A DNA stretch of 64,000 bases from Lycium barbarum (taxonomy: Eukaryota; Streptophyta; Magnoliopsida; Solanales; Solanaceae): NCBI RefSeq assembly GCF_019175385.1, contig NC_083344.1:23258380-23322379 (forward strand), written 5' to 3'. Made by a program: the position numbers and the translations under genes. The number at the start of each line of letters is the position of its first letter. Position 1 is the first letter of the stretch. Below are positions 1 through 11,237 of the stretch, piece after piece. Under the pieces are notes generated by a model. The model saw nothing but the letters and a program-made list of their open reading frames with translations, did not search any database and was not told the DNA's origin.

Positions 1-99
1 CAATAAGAGATAGGTTATGCTCCATAATGACTAACTATAGGTTCTGAAAATGTGAAAAGTTGCAGATTTGCACTTTGGCCAGTTGATCGTAAAATGAAA

Positions 100-325
100 T
101 ATGGACCGTAAAGTGGTATACATCCCGTAAACTACCATGTCGTATTTCAACATCCAAAACTTCAACTTTCTGTCAAATGCTTGAATGGTTAAAGGCGACT
201 TGAAATACGGACCGTAAACTAAAATACGGCCCGTAAACTGTGTTCGTAAATCACCATGTCTCAGCTTGACTTTCTGGTTCTGTTATGATTGAATACGTAG
301 ATGAAATACGGCCCGTAAACTGAGT
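100..325 (+). promoter_or_regulatory. Cluster of TACGGNCCGTA palindromes upstream of the E0 TATA-like box
   Basis: Palindromic words TACGGACCGTA (206-216) and TACGGCCCGTA (225-235, 307-317), plus near copies at about 101 and 121, lie 60-280 bp upstream of the TATA-like site. Similar clusters sit at the same relative place in other LTRs of the window. A binding site for a host factor is inferred, not shown. Confidence 0.5.
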
Positions 326-379
326 TTACGACCACTGTTGTAATTTCGACGACTGTTCATTCCAGATCAGATTTTGGGT

Positions 380-392
380 TATTAAAAAGGGG
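380..392 (+). promoter_or_regulatory. TATA-like box of E0 LTR
   Basis: TATTAAAAAGGGG-like stretch followed about 25-40 bp later by a pyrimidine-rich leader (CCACACTTCACCCCTTCTCT). The position is comparable with clearer TATA boxes in the LTRs of E1, E2, G and H. Confidence 0.4.
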
Positions 393-1038
393 ACCAAGTT
401 TATTATTTCATTTCCACACTTCACCCCTTCTCTCTAAAACATATCTCTACATTTATTCCACAGGAATTCAAGGATTATTAGTGATCAACAACATAAACCA
501 AGTGAATCAAGTGTAAGAAAATCCATCAAAGATCATAAAAGTCAAGAAATCTCATTGGAGACGAACTAGGGTTTTTGCTCAAGTGGAGTATTATCAACCA
601 AGGCTTGTTCCTACGACATATAAGTTAAGATTTAAGATATTTGTATGTTGTGTAAGGTATTTGAGAGTTGAAATACTTGGATTGTAGAAGGGTATAGAAA
701 AATGGGTCATGAATGTGGAATAGTGCCATTTTGAGAAATAGCTTAATTTGAGTTACGATTCTTAATGTGTTGTGGTGTAAATATGTTATAAATGATGTTG
801 AGAACATGAGATGAGCAATTTATGAGAATGGACGTCGTCGTGCGTTATGGCCATGGATAATGTGGATGAATAATGACTGTAGTTATAGTATTGTGAATGT
901 GTTATTGACGTTTGAGAGTTGGTATACGCTATAGAGGAACGTCGTATATATGAAGGAGATGCTGTCCGATTTTCCCTAGTTTTAGTCATATATGCTAGCT
1001 ATCGATTTCTAATGATAGTATGGCTTTAATGAAGGTAG

Positions 1039-1090
1039 AAACGCGAGCGTTGAAGGAGAACGTGCAAGTGGTAAATAGTTGAACGGAAAG
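1039..1090 (+). other. Predicted LTR leader micro-exon (52 nt), E0
   Basis: Preceded by AAGGTAG (acceptor AG at 1037-1038) and followed by the donor AAAG|GTATGTAAGG. Its size and flanks match the 49-54 nt intervals in the other LTRs. The paired downstream acceptor is GCCCGCAG ending at 1930. Predicted from sequence only. Confidence 0.45.
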
Positions 1091-2379
1091 GTATGTAAGG
1101 CTAACCCTTCTTTCATAAGGCATAGTTCTTTGGCCAAACGTCTAAATCTTCCATAAGTTCATGAGGTCTTTCAAATGATTTGATCTTCCGAGCTAGCAAG
1201 CCCACGATTTCTTAATACGCTACGATTGTACTAAGTTTCTCGTATGACGAGTAAGCCTATAAAGATAGACGTGATGATAATGACGATGATGATAATGATG
1301 TTAGTAGTAGAGATGCCTATGGGATATTATTTATATGTATCTATGTATGACTATTATGGAACCCCGAGCTTATGAGGCCGAGTAAGATATGTAAATAAAT
1401 ATGTATGTGATTATGTAATGCACGCACACCTCTGCAGATGGTACGGATAACCCTGACGCCTTGGTAGGGCCAGGTAGATGTAACCCTGAAGCCTTGGTAG
1501 GGCTAGATATGTGTAACCTTGAGCCTTGGCTGGCCAAGTATGTGTGAAACACCGATCTGGCCTGGTCGGGTATGCTATGTAAATGCTTTGTATATGATAT
1601 GATTATGTATATGATATAGATATGAGTACGGATACGGATATGATACGATATGAATGTGAATAAGAGTATGTATAGGAATATGAGTACAAATATGGAACGG
1701 ATACGATTATGGATACATATATGAATATATGTACCCAAATACGCATTAGAATGGAAAGTTCCTATAAAAGGCAAGTAAGTGCCTAGACGATGATATGACT
1801 ATCTCCCATCCCGTGTTTTCTTTCATGTTGCTTATTATGTTTCTACATTGATATTGATCATGCTTTACATACTCAGTACATTCTTCGTATTGACGTTCTT
1901 TTGTTTGTGGTCGCTGCGTCATGCCCGCAGGTGCACTGGGAGACAGGATTGACCCATAGCTACATTCTCAGGGACTACATAGCAGAGCTCCATTTCATTC
2001 GGAGCTATAACTTTTGGGTACTTATTATTTTGTGTATATAATTATGGGCCTAGCAGGGTCCTGTCCCGCTTATGTGATATGACATACTCTCCTTAGAGGC
2101 TCGTAGACATGTGTACATGGTTAGATGTGTTTGGCCTTGTCGGCCTATATTTTGTATATCATTTTGTTAGCCTTGTTGGCTCATGTACATTGACGTGGTA
2201 TAGATGCAAATGATGATATAAAGGCATTGTTGTCCAATGGGACTAGTATGCCTGATGAATAGAAATGTATGTTTAATTATGTGGCTCACCTAGATGTAAG
2301 TGTAAGTGCAAGCCAAGGGGTGCCCAGGTGGGCTAGCACCGGGCGCTCGTCACGGCCCCTAGACGGGTCGTGACAAAAG

Positions 2380-2391
2380 TGGTATCAGAGC
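2380..2391 (+). other. Primer binding site (tRNA-iMet), E0
   Basis: TGGTATCAGAGC, complementary to the 3' end of plant initiator tRNA-Met, begins 4 nt after the LTR end. Confidence 0.9.
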
Positions 2392-2437
2392 AGTTCAGTC
2401 CTAGGGTGTGTCTATGAGCCGTGTCTAGTAGAGTCTT

Positions 2438-2471
2438 GGTTGTGGGTGTGTTGCACGCCACACTTATAAAC
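2438..2471 (+). ncRNA. Leader hairpin of E0 (degenerate loop)
   Basis: A 13-nt arm, an 8-nt loop and a 13-nt arm at the same distance from the primer site as in E1, E2 and E3. Here the loop reads TTGCACGC instead of the TTGTGCAC seen elsewhere, so the six-base palindrome is lost. Confidence 0.5.
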
Positions 2472-2585
2472 AAGAGGCTGCGAACATTATAGGAATGAGT
2501 GACCTTCTTTCTTCAAAAGAATAATGCGATAGAGCTATGGTATAAGAATTTCCTGTTCCTTAACGGTGTGTTGTGTATTTCAAAA

Positions 2586-3114
2586 ATGCCTGTAAAGAGA
2601 AAGGCTATAGCAGCCCAAAAGGGCAAGACGATGGCAGAAAAGCGGGCTGAAAGAGCACCGCCACCGGTAGTAGAGGAAAGTGAATCCCAAAGTGCGGCTC
2701 AATCTCAGTCCTCCCGTTCAGTACCTATATTAGAGGAGCGTGAGGGAGCCTCAGCCCCAGCTCCAGCACCTCCGGCTCCTCCACTGGATGCTTCAGGCCA
2801 AGATGTGAAAGAGGCCATACGTTTGCTTACTCAGTTGGTTGCTGCTCAGACTCAGCGGCAAAGTACAGGGCAAGGTGATAGGGCTGTTAGTGCAAGGGCC
2901 CGCGACTTTATTACTTTGAACCCTCCGAAATTTTTTGGGTCAAAACCGGAGGAGGACCCTCAGGATTTTATTGATGGTATGTTAAGGACTCTTCGACTGA
3001 TACATGCTTCGGACATCGAATCGGTGGAGTTAGAGTCATATAGATTGAGAGATGTCTCGATCCAATGGTACATGGTTTGGATGGCTTCACGGGGAGCCAA
3101 TGCACCTCCCCCTA
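2586..3114 (+). pseudogene. E0 gag, 5' part, truncated by LTR insertion
   Basis: The frame starts MPVKRKAIAAQKGKT, followed by a proline/alanine-rich linker, a DVKEAIRLLTQLV-type helix, the conserved PPKFFGSKPEEDPQDF segment and SYRLRDV. It is the N-terminal part of the capsid polyprotein that coats element RNA in cytoplasmic particles. It aligns with the E3 gag at 34104 and more distantly with E2 and E1. About 176 codons remain. The sequence stops matching gag at the APPP residues, where a family-F LTR begins; the frame then runs into LTR sequence and stops at 3134. An upstream in-frame ATG at 2499 is unlikely to be used because the homologous gags start at MPVKRK or MPPKK. No zinc knuckle, protease or pol part remains for this copy in the window. 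Confidence 0.85.
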
Positions 3115-5494
3115 TGAATATGGTAAAGCATTAAATGAGGGTTCTTTCTCAAAATTCTTTTGAGACCATTGGGTAAAAGTGGTAATGTTGACCTAGAGTA
3201 ATTAGTAACTCAAGGATGGATTAGTTATTGCAAGAATTAGATTAATAACTAGTTCTAAGCCTAAATCTTTTTTATTTCTCAAATGGGTTAACTTGTTAGA
3301 TGTTATTAATGATGAATGTGAATTAGTGAGTTAAGTTTGACTTAGGAAACCTTGATTCCATTAAAGAGGTGTAATAGCAATAAATCAAGAATCTAGAATG
3401 ATAATTTGAGAAATAATGGTTTTACCCTTATGACCCTAAATTTCCTAAATTGTTGCTTACTTGAATATATCCATCATTCATAGACTTCTCGGATCTACAA
3501 TCTCCCCACAAAGATGGAAGATGGAATTCAAGTGGATGTTCGCGCACTTGTTCGGCCTTGGGGTAGGTTACGATTTCCCTTTCTTGGTAGACTCCGGTTA
3601 GACTTTCATACACGAGTGTTAGACGAAACAGAGAATGCATGTATGAGATTTCGGAGATTGAGATGGATACTTAGATTGATAACGTATAAAAAGTAGCAGT
3701 TATTATATAGCACAAATATAGTTGTGGGTTTATGATTACCTGATGGTGAGACTTCGATTAGCGAAACATATATCTAGATGATTATGTCGGATACTTTATG
3801 TAAACTTTCGGGTATGAAGTTGGGTTGGACATTGTCTTATGTTAGGCCTTGTTGTATGATTTGGGGGCTGGCCACCCTGTTGTGTTGTTGACTTGTCTTG
3901 ATCTGTTTACTTATTGGCTCGTTGCTACGTTGAGACATTGGGTAATTGTGTCTAGTGATATATCATGACTATGATATTGCGGTACTTTACTTGATCGGTA
4001 TTGAGATAAGATTGTGATTTTATTGTGGCTTATCGTGTAGCCTTTTTATTGATATTACCTGTGTACCCAGGGTGGTACTGTTTGGGATTGAATTGGTTGT
4101 TGATGTTACATTGCATAGTATCCATACTCATTTCCATGATTCATTGATATTGCATGATTATGGTACTGATGATAGTAAGTGAGAGAGTGTAGCCTCTGAG
4201 GTTTCTGTCGGAGAGCATAAAAACAAGATGAGAGTCCGTGATCCGGGGTCATTTATCGGAGCGGACTGAGTGTACGTTTCCCGAGGTTTCTTGTCGGGAC
4301 AGAATTAGTGTATGATGCCCGAGGTTTATTGCTAGGATCGAGAGAGTGCTCGTGATCCGAGGTCATTTTTTGGAGTGAGTGGTACATGGACTTCGCGGGT
4401 CCCCCATGGGTTGTGCTGCTAAGATGTGATGTTCCATTATTGGAGTACATGTGTACGGTGCATATGCATTTCATTCATCATACATACATTATTGCATTGC
4501 ATTGTACCTTTTGGTTTCCTGTGATATTATTGTGATATTAGTGTGATGTACTGGTTCGGATTGGTTGTATTGAGACTTGGTACAGTTGGGTTTAAATGCT
4601 ATAACATAGGTGATGACTTGTTGTGATATAATTATGATGTTCTGATTCAGATTGGCTATGGTTGGGATTAGTTGCTATAACTATAGGCTGAGATCTTGGA
4701 TTGGGAAAGCTTGGTGCTAGGTGACCTTAATATGAGTGTGTATGATTTTCTAGGTTGGGTGAGTAATGAATACTAGAACGGCGAGAGACCTTTCCTTAAA
4801 AACAAGAGTGAATGTTGTAATGATAGTTGACTGGTGCTACTTGAGCATAATTGTCTATTGTATGTTAAATGGGCTATAAGGTGTGTGGTAATGTAGTTAA
4901 GCAAATGGATCCCTAAGGAAGAGTTAATGGGAATAAGAACCTTATAATTGTTGAGACGAGCAGTAGGTGATGTGTATTGTTGACTTAGTTTCTCCTACCA
5001 TGCTTATTTGTGAATTCTATTACCGTTATGTTATTCTAACAATTGTCGGCCTATGATGCTTATCAGTACTAGTGTTGTACTGATACTACTCTTGCTACAT
5101 CCCTTTCGGGGTGTAGAGTTTTTCCGGATATTGATTAAGTGGAGTTTTCGGAAGATGCACGGTGCCTATCTTGAAGGCCTCCATCATTCTCATTCCTAGA
5201 TGGAGGTTGAGTCCTTACATTCATTATTGTATTTAGTTTTCAATCTTAGTCGCTCTTGTACTAGTCTAGACCAGGTCATGGAAAGAGGTCGGATTTTTAC
5301 TAAATTGGTGTAAACATTTCAAATATTTTATTTATATATATTGGTTTGATTTCTGCATTTTGATTATGTTATATTTGAAGGTTAATGAATCTCGTTCTTT
5401 ACTTGCTAATGATTTTTTTTTGTTTTGGGTTAAGGGTTCGCCTACCGAGGTGGGAATGGTAGGTGCCCACGCGATCCTAGAATCGGTCGTGACA
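3115..5494 (+). mobile_element. Family-F LTR, copy 1
   Basis: About 2.38 kb, starting TGAATATGGTAAAG and ending TCGGTCGTGACA. It is collinear with copy 2 at 15800-18174 and, inverted, with 22437-23168. It begins inside E0 gag (flanking bases CCCTA). A degenerate primer-site-like TGGTATCGG lies just after it, so it may have been a 5' LTR. It carries CAGTAC...GTACTG and a CTACAT...TGTAG hairpin (about 5065-5120), a diverged form of the module seen in the other LTRs. No coding potential is seen. Confidence 0.8.
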
Positions 5495-5580
5495 AGTTGG
5501 TATCGGTCGTGCTACTTGAAGTAAAAAACAAGAAAAAAATGAGTTATGAAGGTTCAAGGAAAGTTAGTCGAGTTAGTAAG
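5495..5580 (+). other. Short remnant after family-F LTR, degenerate primer site
   Basis: TGGTATCGGTCG at 5498-5509 matches the first seven bases of the iMet primer site and then diverges. The rest is AT-rich and unassigned. It is probably the stub of a family-F internal region cut by LTR I. Confidence 0.35.
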
Positions 5581-8500
5581 AATATCGTTATATATATGGT
5601 TGCCTTAAGTATCCCGAGGTGACATGGTAACCTAAAGGATTTGAAATCATGTTATGAGTATGTATATGAGTGTGTATATGTATGTATAAGAGGTTACATG
5701 AGGTTGGAAGAGGATTAGAAGTTAAACGAAATGAATAGGAACAACTTCAGTAAAAATTTCGGACCCGATTTTAGCCTATATTGTAGGAGGCATATCTCCT
5801 AGCATATGAGGAGTTTTAAGGTGTTTCAAAAGCCTAAAATTAAGTTCATCGGGTCTAGTTTCCAACGCAACAAACCTCTCATCAAAATGATATCAGGATA
5901 AGGAGATATGGACGATGCAATTTGGGCTGGCAGGGCAGCAAGTTTGGACCCGACCCAAACACTCATAGTTCGGCCCATGAGGCCCATTAAACTTAATATA
6001 TAAGCCACCACTTTTCCCTATATCACTTCACACGACTTAAACAGATCCAAGAACCCTTATTTTCTCTCCCAAACCCCCTTTCTAATTGAGCCATCATATA
6101 AGCTAAATCCTAGACCCTTGACATGATATTAGTTAAAGAGAAGTTGTAGCCTAAGTTTTCCTTGTGTTGTTAAGCAAGAAGCTGGAAAGAGGAACAAGAT
6201 TCTTGAAGATTCTGATTGTTAAAGGTAATTTCAACCTCCTACTCATGTTATTAATTTGGATTAAAGGTTTAATATGGTGTATACATGGAGGAAACGTTGA
6301 TATACAAGCGATATACGGACTTAGATGTTATCGTAAGTTAGGGACTGTTGTTGTTGAAGTTGAAGTGGGCTGTGTGCTATAAACTTAGGTGAAATGATGC
6401 TTAATATTCTTGTACATGTATTGGAAATGGATTGAATGTGTTGTAGTATGGATAAATGAATGAAAATCATGAAGTTGTTGTAGTTGTGTTGAAGCCGTGT
6501 GAGGGGGCTGTTTTAGAGGAATTTGTGGACTGTTTTGTGTCACATTTTGATTTATGTTGTTATGGACATTGTGGTGTATTGTGTGCATGTTGAATATGTG
6601 AATTAAGGTGTTAAAGAAATGAATTATGTTGAAGCATATAAGCAGTCCAAAACAGTGGACTGTTTTAGTGCTACAGGTGAAATTGTATGTGTTGAGTGTT
6701 GATTCTTGTTATGAACGTTTAGTGGAAGTGAAGCATAATGATTCAAGTTGAAATTGATATGAATTGTGGGCTGTTGTAAGAATGGAAATGATGCTAAAAC
6801 AGTTCCAAGAATCATGAAAGTAATGTCATTAAACATGTTGTTGTCATTGCAAGGTTTTTGTGTCGACAAGGTAGTTGTTTGCGTACGAATTTGGTGATGT
6901 ATTTGTCGTGTGGATAGCTGGTCATAACCTACTGAAAATATATGAAAAGAAGGCATGAAATAATGTGTAAGAATCATAGGTGGTTTGCTTAGTATGTTCA
7001 TAAATGTTTGCAAGAATTCCGAACATTGTTTAGGGACTGTTTTAGGCGTGTTGTTGATTAGGGACTGTTTTGGACGTGTTGTGGTTAGGAACTGTTTTGG
7101 CCATGTTGTATTCTTTAAATTGGAAATACTAATGATAGTTAAGAATATATATTGTATTTACGTTGTTTGGGTTGTTGTAAAGTTGTTACACGAAAACGTT
7201 AAGGCTACGGATTATTAGGAGTAACTTGAGAATGTAGTAGCCGTATGTGAATCGTTATGGAATGTTGTGAATGTGGGCTATTTGGAATGTTATGTGGGCT
7301 GTCCGGATTGGTATTGAACATATGATTATTGATGTTGGGGTGGTTGTATGTAGTTGATTTGAATACGAACGAAACGTCGTCTAAATGTTTGAAAGGGATT
7401 GTTGACGTTAAAGTACGTATTGAATTCCCTCGTAGACTAATTGTAGCTCTTGATATCTTGATATAGGATAAGTGTTTTTGGGCAGCAAGTACAAGTTATA
7501 ATACGACTAAACGCTAAAGGTATGTAAAGCTTATTCCTTCCTTTCTTGGCATGTCCTAGACGTAAGTATGAAACGATATGAACCTTGGGGTAAATTCTAT
7601 TCTCTAGTTCCATGCATGACTTATGATTCTATATTTCCTTAATGCTATTGTCACGAGCCTACTACATGATTGACTAATGAATGATGTATAGAAGTTCCTA
7701 CTCTTAAAAGAATGGCATGAATAGAAGTATACTTGATTTTCAAAAGCTACATCATGAAAATTGATACATGTACATGAAAGCTGAAACGTTCCTTGCTATG
7801 GCTTATAATGAAAGTTGAAAAGAATTGAATATGATTATTATCCCAATACTCTAGAGCTGGTTAGTTGCTTATCTATTGAGTCTCAAAAGATGCATTGCAT
7901 ATATGTGGTTGCTTATTATTCTGCTCGTGCTTATCGCTATATCCTTCACTGAGTCCCGGGCCAGGACACGTTCTCGTGCGCACATCTACTATATTATTAC
8001 CGAGTCCCTCATTAAAGGGCCGGGACACGTATATGTTTATGTTTATGATGCTATGACTATATTCACCGAGTCCCTCACTAGAGGGTCGGGACACGTTATA
8101 TATATATGATGATATGATGATGTGATGATATGATGATATGGAGATGGTGGCCAGGAGGGCATATATATTCCTTATTACCGAGTCCCTTACGAAAGGGCCG
8201 GAACACGTCTATGTGCATGTTTATGATACTATGATTTTAATTACCGAGCCCCTCACTAGAGGGCCGGGACACGTATACATGTTATATACAGAATGATTAT
8301 GCAGCTTTGATTACAAAACACTATATTGACATTGATATGAGAATGATACAGATGAAATATGTTCAAAGGCAAGTCTTTATGAAATTCTGTTAGTTGCATT
8401 GAGTCCTATACATCTTATCTCAGTATGAGTCTATCACTATGTTTCATGCTTTACATGCTCAGTACATATTCCGTACTGACCCCCTTTCTTTGGGGGGCTG

Positions 8501-9066
8501 CGTTCATGCCCGCAGGTACAGACGTTCATTTCGGAGATCCGCCAGCTTAGGACACTTATTCAGCTATTTTGACTGCTCCTTTGTTCCGGAGCCTAGCTTG
8601 TGGTATAACTCCCTTATGTTGAATTCATATGAGTTTATTTGGGTACGGCGGGGCCCTGTCCCGCCATATGATACGGTCATTACTCTTAGAGGTCTGTGGA
8701 CATTTGTGTGGGTCTGTTTATGGTTGTTGACGCGTTTTATGATTATGACATATGTTTGGGGCGTACCCATTCGTAATGGCAGCCTTGTCGGCTTGCATAT
8801 ATATGTATGTTTGGTATGTTGCATATCGTGGCAGCCTTGTCGGCTTGCGTAGGAATATATATATGCTGTTGTTTAAAAATTTTAATTATTCAGGAGACAG
8901 GTGCCTACGACATACAAAAAAAAATATTTTGACAGCTTTAAAACAACACCATACCTTTTTATACAAATAAGTTCATGACATACTAGTTATAAATGATTAT
9001 AGTTAACAAGTGACATGAGTGTCCAATTCGGGCACTAGTCACGGCCTACGGGGTTGGGTCGTGACA
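5581..9066 (+). mobile_element. LTR I, large gypsy LTR (left edge uncertain)
   Basis: It ends GGGTTGGGTCGTGACA at 9066, with the conserved inverted GTCACGGCC before it. A TATA-like AATATATAAG is at about 5997, donor-like AAAG|GTAATT at 6224/6225, donor AAAG|GTATGTAAAGC at 7519/7520, and the branch/hairpin/acceptor module CGTACTGAC...CCCGCAG at about 8490-8515. The left edge near a TTATATATATGG at 5587 is a guess: the canonical TG start is not clear and no matching duplication of the right flank GTAGC is found. No primer site follows, so it is a solo or 3' LTR. Short ORFs inside have no recognisable product. Confidence 0.65.
7930..8280 (+). repeat. Hairpin-bearing tandem repeats in LTR I
   Basis: Five imperfect copies of a motif of type ACCGAGTCCCTCACTAGAGG followed by GCCGGGACACGT, separated by TA-rich spacers of variable length. 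Each copy can fold by pairing CCCTC with GAGGG. A single related copy (GAGTCCCTTGGCAGGGGCCGG-like) lies in the E2 LTRs at about 37065 and 56375. Confidence 0.75.
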
Positions 9067-9480
9067 GTAGCATTACCGCTAAGCGGATATCACACCGTTG
9101 TAGCGGTATACCATACTTCCTCCTTGACCGCTCCTGAGCACCTTTTTACCGCCGAAGCGGGACAGTCATAATGGTCTGTGTGACTGTAGAAGCGGAAGTA
9201 TAGAACCTGCAGCCTTTCCCTGTTTCATCATACTCCCCCTGTTCAGCAAATTCAGCAAAATAAAAACAAACCAATAGATTTGACAATCAAAGTTTGATAA
9301 AAACACGCCCGACAAGGGCGAAAACCATTCTAGTCACTATTACAAATCGAAAATACGATAACCAAGCAAGAAAGATTGTCCAAACATCCAACCAAAACAA
9401 AATAAACCAATAAAAGAGTGTCCAAAAGTAAAAGTCCTACAAGGGCAACCAAAAACATCATCATAGAGGAGGGACAGTCT
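9067..9480 (-). other. Noncoding remnant with CCGC...GCGG words
   Basis: This is the 3' side of the minus-strand pseudogene. Inverted words such as ACCGCTAAGCGG and ACCGCCGAAGCGGG occur at 9075-9210. The rest (9240-9480) is A-rich with no frame. The same words recur at about 11380-11545, 12230-12310 and 12940-13090, marking these parts as one element family. Confidence 0.45.
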
Positions 9481-9881
9481 CTAGACCATCATCTTGCTTG
9501 TCGCATCATCATCATCTGAGCTGCCAACATTATCTCCCAGTCCACCCTGACCACAATCACCCCGAGCCACGCTCTCGAAGGAGTACTGTTCCGAATTGTC
9601 ATCATCCTGCCCAGGGATCCGCTCACGGGGGTGCATAGCCTTCCACATCCCCTTGATACCCCTCCATGCCTTGATGTGAAGCTTGTCACGGGACCTGTTC
9701 TTCGCCTTCTCCTTGTCAAAGTCCCTGCGAAGGTCGCTGTGATTCTTGGCTAGTGTAGTAGACGCAGTCTATAGGATGGAAAATGCCTCACCCATCTTCT
9801 TCTGAGTATCAAAGTAACCTTTCATTCCCTCCTGAGTGACGAAACCTGTAGCAACCCCTGATGAACGTGACTCGTTGGAAG

Positions 9882-10243
9882 TGTAACAGCCCAGGCCACC
9901 GCCTGTAGAAATTGTCCGCTTTGGGGCCTTCGCCCCTCACGGTTTTAAAACGCGTCTACAAGGGAGAGGTATCCAAGCACTTATAAAGCACTCTTCGTTC
10001 TCCTCCCCAACCGATGTGGGATTCGCCTAAACCAATGTGGGATTCGCCTAAGGCAAGCCTTACACTCACCTCCCTTTGGGACTCAGCGTCCTCGCTGAGG
10101 TTTACCCCACCACTAGGTTTGCCCCACCACCGGCCCGGCACCGGCTCTGATACCTACTTTTGTCACGACCCCACTAGGGGCCATGACGGGTGCTCGGTAG
10201 TCAGTTCTGGGTACCCGTCACGGCCCCTAGTCGGGTCGTGACA
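9882..10243 (-). mobile_element. 362-bp TRIM-like non-autonomous retroelement with chimeric end
   Basis: It is flanked by a perfect 5-bp duplication GGAAG (9877-9881 and 10244-10248). On the minus strand it starts with an 83-bp palindromic block (TGTCACGACCC...GGGTCGTGACA), then a primer-site-like GGTATCAGAGCC (complement at 10143-10154), then a body containing AAACGCGTCTAC and GGGAGAGG words, TATAAA, and CCAATGTGGGATTCGCC duplicated in tandem (10010-10055). It ends GGGCTGTTACA. The body looks like the widespread dicot TRIM/Cassandra-type repeat; I am not certain of the family name. No coding capacity. Confidence 0.75.
10161..10243 (-). repeat. 83-bp palindromic mini-LTR of the TRIM-like element
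   Basis: Two arms of about 34 bp, each a copy of the LTR 3' end found on the gypsy elements here (CGTCACGGCCCCTAG then GGGTCGTGACA), face each other around a loop of about 13-15 bp. Confidence 0.75.
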
Positions 10244-11237
10244 GGAAGGCATGGACATTTTCTGAAACATCGAGATCACCTCATCAAAGCATGAGTCCAT
10301 GCACTCAAAAGGGCCCTAGATACGAGGGACCTCAGCCCTAGCCTCATAATCATCCCCATCCCCAGACTTAGTATCGACTCTACCTCCACTCCCTCCCTCA
10401 CCGGCATTATCCACCTTCCTTTTCTTCCTACTGATAATCGCAGTACCACGACCCTTCACCCATAGTGAGTGAAACGGAGTATCGGAGATAATCCAATCAT
10501 CTTCATCCTCCCTGGGAACCTTGGCCCTCTTGCATCAAGAAGTGATCATCAACGGGAACATCAAACTCGCTTTACCATCCCTCAAAAACTCCCTCCACTC
10601 CTGAACTATCTGTGAGCCCACGTTCACCGACACATCACCAAGGACACAAGAAACAATGAGAGCCCTGAAGAAGGTCACATCATGGACATTCCTAGAAGGA
10701 TGGATCCGACAGGAGGCGATATTCAGCCACCTCTTCGCCTTCGCAATAAATAGGTCGCTATGGATCGTAACCTTGCCATTAACTCAATTAGCATGCCGTA
10801 TTTCATCCTCATGCACCAACTTGGAAGCCAACCACACCGAATTCTTCTCAGCTGCCTTGGCTGCTAAAGGTTTCTCTGGATAATTATCTATTTTATACAA
10901 CCGATTGATCGCTCTTGGTCCAGCTTCACCGGAACACCCCTAATAATGATCTCCGGCTTAGGAGAACCCCAGTCCACTGTAGGAAGCATCACATAGAACT
11001 CCCTCACCCACATTTCATTACAGTCACTGAGATCTCTGATCAAGCAAGTCCACTTGATTCTTACCAATCTCTTAAGGAAGTTCGGGGCGCCCTTGTCTAC
11101 GTTACTCATATCAAAACCCCGCTCCAACAGCAGAGGCATAGTCATTTGGCTCAAGTTTAGGCGTTGTCTTTGGGGGTGGAAAGCTTCTCAAATATGGGAA
11201 CCTCTTCTTGTGGAGCTTTTTCTTGATCTTGAGACAT

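Larger units (their letters stand above)
1..2375 (+). mobile_element. E0: 5' LTR of a family-A Ty3/gypsy element, left end outside window
   Basis: The right end reads GGGTCGTGACA at 2365-2375 and is followed 4 nt later by a tRNA-iMet primer site, so this is a 5' LTR in plus orientation. It aligns by eye with the solo LTR at 13218-15736 and the split LTR of E3, all sharing an AT-rich coordinate-like middle (about 1260-1750) and the CAGTAC...GTACTG module near the 3' end (1867-1932). Imperfect tandem copies of a GCCTTGGTAGGGCC-like word occupy about 1450-1560. No coding sequence is present; the short ORFs here are chance. Confidence 0.9.
9481..11237 (-). pseudogene. Putative plant transposon protein (PF20167-like) pseudogene
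   Basis: Reading leftward from ATG at 11237 (start MSQDQEKAPQEEVP), the decayed frame gives a segment with LLLERGFDMSNVD and WVREFYVMLPTVDWGSPKP (10888-11154), then WLNIASCRIHPSRNVHDV and a VNVGSQIVQEW segment (about 10590-10720), then a charged C-terminus ending in an acidic DDDDAT tail with a stop at 9481-9483. This order resembles the plant transposon protein domain PF20167; that is my recognition, not a search result. Its biochemical role is unknown. The frame is broken by a shift near 11165, a shift near 10895, stops near 10790, 10540 and 10320, and one near 9771, and it is split by a 362-bp insertion at 9882. A pyrimidine tract and CAG just upstream of the ATG look like a 3' splice site. 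Not functional as it stands. Confidence 0.7.

Noticed and set aside
1370..1774. 134-codon minus-strand ORF in the E0 LTR
   Set aside because: It arises from low-complexity TATG/TACG repeats and is not kept in sister LTRs.
2380..2391. tRNA gene signal
   Set aside because: Only the 12-nt complement of the tRNA-iMet 3' end is present; there is no cloverleaf. It is a primer binding site, as in E1, E2 and E3.
5826..6382. Small ORFs as a host gene in 5581-7500
   Set aside because: The stretch has LTR promoter features and splice-like signals, and no ORF is shared with related LTRs.
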